A stretch of 64,000 nucleotides of DNA from Schistocephalus solidus (taxonomy: Eukaryota > Platyhelminthes > Cestoda > Diphyllobothriidea > Diphyllobothriidae), in contig WEDG01006415.1 of the NCBI GenBank assembly GCA_017591395.1, forward strand, positions 124,001 through 188,000, in the 5' to 3' direction. Positions within the stretch are counted from its first letter, which is position 1. Each line of letters begins with the position of its first letter. A model generated the notes under the pieces. The model ran no database searches. It was not told the origin of the DNA and saw nothing but the letters and a program-made list of their open reading frames with translations. The position numbers and the translations under genes are program-made. Of this stretch, positions 46,801 through 55,800 are shown piece after piece.

Positions 46801-49800
46801 CAGAAACCGAACGACAAGATTGATGTGGGGACACAGTGGCGCCAGCTGCGGAACGTCATCTAGTTGACCTCTCTGGGCATGCTTTGTCGCCCATGCTGTC
46901 AACACCAAGATTGGTTTGATTACAACCACTAAGATACCTACAACCTGCGCTCCAAGAAGAATAGACTGCACGGCGTATACATAAACGCAAGCAAAGCTGG
47001 CTTCTTCAGATGTCGCCACTTCGGGCATCAATGACTATGGTAGAGGGAGTAAGCCTGGACAGACAGCAAGGCTGAGAAAATTAAAGTTTACTCAAACTTC
47101 AACGAAAGGAAGAACTTCTTTGCTTCCATCAAGACGTTCTGCAGTTCCTCCCCACCAAAGAAACCGCGCCACGGTACGGCGGCCACACCTCTCCTGCGTA
47201 TTAGTGACAGAAACATCTTTGCTTGCATCCTTTTTAATCATATCAGTGGCCATCTGGAGCACGGACTTCGTCCGGAAAAGCAGTGTGGCTTCCGACGATA
47301 GCGCGGCACCACCAACATGATCTGAACAGAAGTACCAGGAGATGTAGACTCAACTTTAACCTAGTTTCATGTGCCTGAAGAAAGCCCTCGACACGGTGAG
47401 TCGCTGTGGATCCTGAAAAAGCGTGCAGATATTCAATTGTGCTGTGCGTTTCCAGCACATGGTGCGCCAGCTCCTTGACTGGATGATGGTGTGTATCATA
47501 GAAAATGGGAAAGTCTCAGAAACTTTCGCAATGACCAATGGAGTCAAGTAGGTCTGTGTAATTGCCCCAACCCTCTTCAGTCCCATGTCCCTGCTATGCT
47601 AATGGAAGCCTGTCGTGATGAGTGCCTCTGAGATCCATATCATCTACCTGACTAACGGTCGTTTTCCGACTATCCGGCGCATGAAAACCCCAACAACTCT
47701 ACCTACGACAACGGTTCACGACTTGCTCTCTGCGAACGAATGAGCGCTCAACACTACGGTGACACTTGATATGCAACAAAGCATGAACCTTTTCATCAGT
47801 AAATTCGGGCTGACCCTGAAACGAACAAAAAAGTGGTCAAGTATCAGCAGTCACCCGACACTTTATACTATGCCCCTCACATCGCTGCCAACGGCACCCA
47901 GCTCTAAGCCTATTTAGTCAGCACACTGACGAAGCATCAAAATCGAAAACGAAGTGGCTCATTGAACCTAGAAACCTGGCCAGGCCATCAACCGGCCTCA
48001 AGCCTTCGCACAGAGCAACCGTAGCCTTTAGCTCAACCCGAACCGAAGAGTTAAAAAAACTGTCGTTTTGAATACTAAAACTTTGGTGATAGGACAGAAG
48101 TACGGGAGTACTAAAACAGACTGAAAACGTCAGCATTCAAATCTTGGTGAGGCAAGTTCAACTACGTTTATGCGATCAGCCCGCAAGGGTGAATGACAGG
48201 CGCCTATCCAAACGACTCTCCATCGACCATGTATCTGCGGGAATTCGAGGACAGGAGGAATAAGAAGCGCCACAAAGAAAGCTTGGAGAGCTCTCCCAAG
48301 TTCCAAAAATGAACCTGGAGACCTGGGAAGATGTCGTCCAGGATCAAGTGGTCTGGAGAATAGCTGAGAAGATCGGAGCAGCAATCTACGAATCCGACCG
48401 TATCACCCATACGAAGGCCAAAAGAGCGGCTCGTAAGTGTCAAATGCCTCAGACCCACCACGTTAACACTAATCCACTACATCGAATATGACCACGCCTT
48501 CAAGGAACATCTACGCACAGATAGGTTTTGTAGAACACTTCCGGACCCTATGAAACAACAACCCAACAACTGCAGCCGCCACCGCTGCAAAAGCATTCAT
48601 CGTCACCTCCCCACGGGACCGTCACCACCGCCGACTCTGGCGATCTTACTCCGAATTCCCTGACGCGACTGTCCACGTCCTCGCTCACCATATTCTCCAC
48701 CATCCCTGCCGCAGCCACTACGAAAACGGCGACGACGAGTACCACGGCTCGATCCAAACCTGCCCTCATTGCGATCTCACATTTATTTTGAGCATCAGCC
48801 TGGTTGGTCACTTGCAAATCCTTCACACCGTGACCGGCACACCAGTTTCAGAAGCCCGGACATATACTCGCCACATGCGTATACACGACAGTGGGATTCA
48901 TCACAATAAAGACACACCAAGCACACCTTGCACACCCAACAACTCTTCCACCTACTACATCAGTGATTCCCCATCCACCAGTGCGACCATCACTAGCGGT
49001 ATCATTATCCGCAGCTCCGAAACTATCGTGCCTATATTGCCACCGCACATACATGTAACGTATTAGCCTCGTCGGCCATTTGCAAATCGATTGCACAGAG
49101 CTCGGCGAATCAGTGCGAGAAGTACCGACCTACACTCACCGCACCTGTCTTAACTTTCAAACTGCTCACGTATATAAAGTCAGCGCATAGGCCTATTCGG
49201 CCACATGCGTCTCCACAAAAACCTACGGCAGAAAAATGCCAGCCATACCATATCATCACATATCTCCTAACCATCACCTATAGCGCACCTCAACTCGTCC
49301 AAATTCCCATGCCACAAGCTCGAAGTAGGCAACTATCACGTAAGTAGAAAGAATGTTTATGGGCTCCTTCTCCTTGTGTCTCCTTTGTTACATACGTGAT
49401 CCTTACAGTTTACTCTCTTTGTGTGAAAATCTGGTGTGTTGTGTGGAGCGAGGTACGTACAGACGGTTTGGTTGGCTGGCTCGCACAATGGTCTGATATA
49501 TAAGAAAGGACGATAGTTCAACCGTCGATTTCGACGATGTCCACCGTATGCTCCACGGAAGGGTGGTGCAGGGACGGTGACTTGCGCGTGAATTAGTTTT
49601 CAGTGATAGTAGCCTTGCGCTGCAGCTACCGCACTCTCTCCTCCTCCCCGACCTGAACCCGGTGTCATGACAGAGTCAAAAAGACCGGAGGCGGGAGAGG
49701 ACGCAGGTGGCTGGCGCGGCCGGAGTCGACCCTGGGCGTACCACCACACCTGGCTCGGATCCCACGAAGTCGGAGTGCCATAAAGGCCACATTAAGAAGA

Positions 49801-52800
49801 CCGGCTGCAAGGGCTCCTTCGTAACGTAGCCTCTATGGCCCTCCCACTCAGTGGGATCCGAGCCGGTGTGATGACATGGTTAGGTGCGGGTTCTCGCCGT
49901 GCCAACAACTTCTGCCCTCGTCCGGTTCTCTTGCCTTCGTCATGACATCGGACGCATTTTGGAGGGGAGAAGAGAGAGCAGTCGGTTCTGTACTATCAGT
50001 ATAAAATAAATCAAGCGCAAGTCCCCATCACAGCGCCTAATATGCTCTGGGGGACATGATAGAAGGCGTCGACAATGACGGTCAAACTGTCTCATTTGCC
50101 AAGTCTCTGGATTTCAGAAGTCGATGCATTCTCAGTGTTTTTGACCCTGACCATTCCGAGCACTCTAAGCCACGTCTGAAGCCGAGTAAACAATGCAAGC
50201 CTCCGCCAACGCTCGGCACACACAGGCACGACAATAGTGACCAACGCCCTCAGACTCGACGAAATCCACCTAAAGCTTATCATGAGTTAATGCAGTTCAC
50301 TATTTGGTCTAGCGCAAGAGCGGCACAACCTGCTTGGGGATATACATGAATTGTTATTGTGTAAATAAATGACAAGCGCGGATCGCATGCGACACTTTTT
50401 AAGGACTTATATCCCATGTCTTATGTACTGCTCAAAACCCTAAAAGTTTAAAATACATAAAAAAACAATTAAAGCAGCTGTTGTGTTTATCAAAGACAGA
50501 ACTATAACGGTTCCCCAGTTTCTGGAAGAACCTTAATTTTTTACTCCGGATTGGAATTGTTATTTCCATCAACTTTGGTCGGTGGTCGAAATAGTCTGCA
50601 CACTTCATTTATTGTTCTGCTTTGCAGGCCGAATATGTTGCTTTATTACTGGACCTCTGGCACATTCGTCCCCCGCAGATGGTTGGACTGACAAGAACAG
50701 CATCAAGGTTGGGGGATTGTAGTTTTCGAGCAGCGCTGTCATCTAAATGCGTTTCATTTAAAAAGCCGGGATGGCGATCCCAAACATCGAAAAATCGTAG
50801 GCGGGATTTCCTTGTAATGCAAACGGTGGTGGCGAGGATAAAAAACTAGGGGGGGGGGGAATTTGATGCTCTCAATGCAGTTGAAGCATGCTGCTCGATG
50901 CGTGCGCTGTTAAAACACAAGCGTAACACTTCGAAATATCGGAACACTTGATGACCTGATTTAAAATATAGCCTTTTAAGCTAGGGCTTTAGGTTTTAGA
51001 TTGAATGTCAGGTGACTAAGCAACCGAGTTATAGAAGGGCGGTTAAAAAGAGGTGGTTCTGCCTTACTTATGTCAGACGCGTGAAACTGCTGGTGATAAA
51101 TAAGTCCGTGTGTAAACTTATCCTCCGCTGCAGTGAATACCATTGCCAAATATACCTCTTTCTTCACGTAGCAACTCCTGTTCCTACTTCCACAATGTGG
51201 CGGAAGTTCTTTGGGACGTATGTGACCAGCAAAAAAGACGGATTTATTGATAAACTCCTAACTGCAAGAGTTTTACGCTAGCTCACTATATTCTGCCTTT
51301 ACCCCATCATATTCATGCGCCATTAATTATCGTATTCACCTTTCGATTACAAGTTCAATAATTGGATTATGCTCTGGCCGATTTTATGTTTTTGTTAAGA
51401 GTGGAATTTGACGGCCGATCCACTTCAGGCCTTCCTACCATCCAGAAAAGGGGAGACAGAAAACTGAGGCAAACCATTTGGAAAAAAACACAGCTCCTGG
51501 TAACCCAGAACACAACACCGGCTTCTCAAGTTTCTACTACTGACCGGCAAGAGTGGCAGTCATTTAGACGCGCTGATTATTAAACAATATGCAGTCATTA
51601 GGTTAAGGGCAGTAAATAAACCTAAAAAATAGCATTACAGCGAGGAGCCGCTATGGTATCCGAAGTTTTAGTAAAACCCAAATTCAATACCAGTTAAAGT
51701 CTAAAAGGAAAAAAGGTTTCTTGCGTACCGGAAAAGCGAAATCGTAAAAGAAGCGAGAAAGTTTCGTCGACATACCTTTCTTGGGGCGGTGACTTGTTTG
51801 CCAGACAATAAGTATACCCCTAGATGTGCCGGTTAATGCTGTCGTAGTAAAAGGCAGATAAGTGGAGTTGGAAAATTTTCCAACATTCTGCTTAAATGTT
51901 TCATTATTCAGAGGTGGAGCGTAAGACTGCATTGGACCGTCCAAATTCTGCATAAAACGATGAAAGAAACTGTGCTAACACAACTGTAGTTTCCTCTTAG
52001 AAAAAAGATAATGGTTTTCTCCAATTCAATTTAAAAAACTCCCGATTCTCAATTCGTTTACTTGTGGAGCCTGTTCTCTCAGCCACCGAATATATTTTCG
52101 TTATATGCATTAAGAGTATTTTGAGCCAATACTACCCATATTTTTAAATGAATTTGCGTCTTTTTCAGGTTTATCCAAATACCAAAAATATGAAAAGTTC
52201 TATTTTCATGTATTATAAGTTTAGTTACCAGGTAAGCGAAAAATAAATCACGGCAATGTTTTCATAGTATAAGACTATAGAAAACGTGTGTGCTAGGCAC
52301 ACTTTATGGGTTTTCTATCTCACGGTCTGTTGTAGCAACTTTGCTCTTACTAAATAAACAGGTGGAACTATTGAAAGAACCTACACCATTTGAACTCCTG
52401 GCCCGTTATAATTTCGTCATAAATTAGCGATTGAATTTGGAGGAACGTCATTCGGAGCAGCCGGGTAAGGTACGCGTAGACGAACAGTTTGGTTGTTTTA
52501 GACACTACGTCAAATCCTGCATCCGATCTTACGGGCACTGTCTTGACACCCGGCCCTGGAGAGTGAGTGACGATAGAGTGACTTAGACTCTGCGCAAGTC
52601 TGCTATCACTATAATATAATTCACGACCAAGTCACCGTCCGGGCGCCTACCTCGCTGTGGACACAATGTGACCATCATTGTTTACGATGGTCGAACCGTC
52701 ATCATGTAAGTATTGTCCTTTTTATTATGAAAATACTCCCACTTGTCGTTTTAGCAGTCAGTAGTGTTTGATACATTAACTACTCACGGCCTGTAAAACA

Positions 52801-55800
52801 TTTTGACCATTGATCATCTGCACTAGTTTTCTTCTGGCAAGGCGGTAACCTATGGACACGTTAATAAATCTTTATGAAATAAATCAGAACATAGAATCTA
52901 TGTTCCACTTGGTTTGGTGATAGCCCAATAAGAGAAGCAGCAAGTTACCGTCAAGTAAATTAAAGTTTTTAAATATTGAATTTTTGCGCAAGGAATGCTG
53001 CGTAAAAGGAGCTGCATGAAATGAACTACTAATCCACAAACCGGTCATTTGTTGTCAGGCAGAAACGAATGCAGTTATCGCTCTGAGGCCATAGTCATGG
53101 CGTTGGACGTGGCCTTTATTCTTCAAAACACAGTAATGTGGCTAGTAATAGTATGCTCAATACTGCGTATTTTCGAAATGGCGTAGCCGATTGAGGCTTT
53201 GGGCGGTTTATAAAGCTTCGGATGGATTTTGACGCAAACCTGCTACTGACCTATTTTACAGTAAACAGCAACCTTGATAAAGGCAAAAAATAAGTTTGTT
53301 TTCAGATAGATAAATATCTGGGAAGGATATGAGGGCACGATCACTGGAACAACAGATTTATGAGTCGCCACCCCCTTTCCCGTACTCTCATAATTTTTGA
53401 CTAAAAGATTTCACCTGTTGTTAAACCCATAAAATCTCTCATGCTAGTTTCCAGTACGTTTTCAAAAGCTCAGACTATAAAACATACTGCCCCAGTGATT
53501 GTGCCTTCATCGTCTTCACAACGAGAACCTGAGACTAGCCTATTAGTCTCCATTTGCCTAGTTTGGCCAAAGGCCCTCTAATATCGAATAAGGAGTGCTT
53601 GCGCACGTAGGCTTAGTGTAGAGCCCCGGTAAACTTCCTCTGCCCCCTAGAATGATCAAAGCTGATCATCGATTGTGAAACGCACCTACGATAGTTAGAT
53701 AATTCTTCACCGTTTTATAGTGAAAAGTCACGATTAGCAGCTGTGAATGAGTTATTTGGTCAAATTGTGCGTATTTTTCCCAGACAATATAAAATCCTTG
53801 CTATGAAAAAACACTCAACCTTTTTGACGGCGATTCGAAGATTAGTATCGATTCTAATTGTCTAAACACTGTCTGAGTTTATTTAGTTTTCTAGCCCACT
53901 TAATTGTACTAACCAATGTAACTAAATTACTGCTAACTTTGCTGGTCAAAATGGGTTCAATGGACGCCGCATAACACAGAACGCGTTCTCATGATTTCAG
54001 AAAGTTCAGAAAAAAACTGCCAGGCAGCCAAGGCTCTGGTGCGATACTTACCCAATCATAGAAGATGACCTGCGTCTCGCTGTTCGTCATAACATGAAAA
54101 TAGTCATCCTCTTTGAAGGCAATCTTAGTTTGCAGGCCAAAGTCTGGTGACAAATCTGTGTGGCAGAGGGGTTCGTCCGAGCCTGTCGTCCAATCCCATA
54201 TCGCAAAGACTTGGTTGTCTATATCCGAACTCAGGGTGGCCAAATAGCGTGCATCCGGTGTCAAAGCCACGCCCACCACGCCGTTCGGATGAGTATCTAG
54301 CATGGTGCGCACCGGCTGTACTGTCTTCGCATCCCACAATATGACAGCACTGTCGGGTCCGGAGTCACCAGTAACTAACCAGCGTTTGTCTTTGCTACAG
54401 CATGTGCTCCGAATAGTGTTTACCTAGGCACGTGAAATTGTCGTTAGCACGTTGTAGAGCTGTAGTCTGTAAAGTTAGCATATGAAACAATGCCCAGAGA
54501 TACGTCAAAGCGGTGAAAATTCAAGGCATCCAGAAAGCAAGCAAAGTGGTTAAGCGATGGAAATTGTCCTAAATTGAGATGTGGAACTCATGGGTTGATA
54601 AACATTTCAAATTAAAGTATTTTTTCACGGATGGATGTCACTTGGGTCTCTTCGGATACCGTCACTGTGAGATCAGTTAGAGTACCAGGACGGTGGGATA
54701 GAACGGGTGCAGAAGGAGGAAATTCGAATAGGTTGAGATGATCTGTGATAGTGTGTAAAACAGACGCATCCAGCGAACGAACATGGGTGTCTCCAATATT
54801 AAAACGATGGTACCGGTCACAGCAGCAGGCTTACTTTAAGTCTCTGACTTAATACAACTTTGCTCATTACAGTTGAAGGGTTTCAGGCATCAGCTGGGTA
54901 ATATTAACACAAAGGACCGGTGTGTTGGGTAATAAACTGCTAGAGCAACATACCATAGACGGCTCATGCGTGCATCAGTTACGTAGTTCACCTGCTCAGT
55001 TTTTCGATAGTGCCTAATTCTACATGTATGTGACCCGGTCATAAAAATTTTCGACTGAAAACAAATTGCTGGGAGTACCCATTTAGTGTTCAAGCTCTTG
55101 ACGCAAATTTGGCATAATGAATGCTCATGAGCAGCTTAATGTACAAGGAACTTTTACCTTTGTCACTTAAAGTCCGAGCAGAAATACCTAAAGCTCTATT
55201 AAAAATGAGTTCGGGTTTTAATACCGAGTTATTAAAAATGGGGTTAAGCTTTAACTGGTTAACAAAGAATAATATATCAAAAATGTCATTCCAGTCTCTC
55301 TTCTTACTTACCACATTCATTTTGGCTTAGTAGGAACTGTCATAAAACTGCGTGCTAAGATGCCAAATCGGCGCATGAAGATCGAGAATAGCAGCATATT
55401 CTGTATTATAATTAGATCGCTATACGTCCAGTTAACGTTAACAATTCTGTTCACTAAAGACCTCCCATTATGTTTAAGCACATTTTGATTCGTTCAAGGA
55501 GTACTGCGGAAAATTTAGGCAAAATTGGACAACGACAATTGGACTGCCATCGGTTTTAGGCACTAACGGGAACCTACCAACTGCTACGAAATGTTCATTG
55601 TAGATCCAATGCTTATTTTTGCGAAGTAAAGGTGCACCTTATGTGAAAGACCAGCAAACCCCTGTCTACCCATCATGTCAGCAGTATATCCTGTTGCGAT
55701 TCAAAGTAGCTCAAGTGCTATCTTCGACATCCAGCAAACAATCCTTCGGCGATCTCGAGACTAATTTTTTTATTCATTTAATCGTCATAGTAAAGGTAGC

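Larger units (their letters stand above)
44906..49360 (+). mobile_element. RTE-type LINE, near full length, inactivated, with C-terminal finger array
   Basis: The plus strand holds an endonuclease region (VGANFNFLWSGRPKAAKYDA at about 46100; VILGHFNACVGKDH at about 46382; LLDYVFVRRRDRQDMLVPKA at about 46587). The reverse transcriptase follows (HLEHGLRPEKQCGFRR at about 47253; HMVRQLLDWMMVCIIENGKV at about 47458; TTVHDLLSANE, then a stop, at about 47705, where the family has FADD, so the catalytic pair is lost). Next comes the post-RT segment NLETWEDVVQDQVVWRIAEK (about 48310), then C2H2-like units (LVGHLQI, TRHMRIHDSGIHHNK, LFGHMRLH) to about 49215. Many stops and frameshifts occur. The 5' region begins with the dispersed repeat described at 44906. 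The element is antisense within the CFAP251 intron between exons 3 and 4. Similar finger-tailed RTE elements are, from memory, abundant in tapeworms. Confidence 0.75.
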
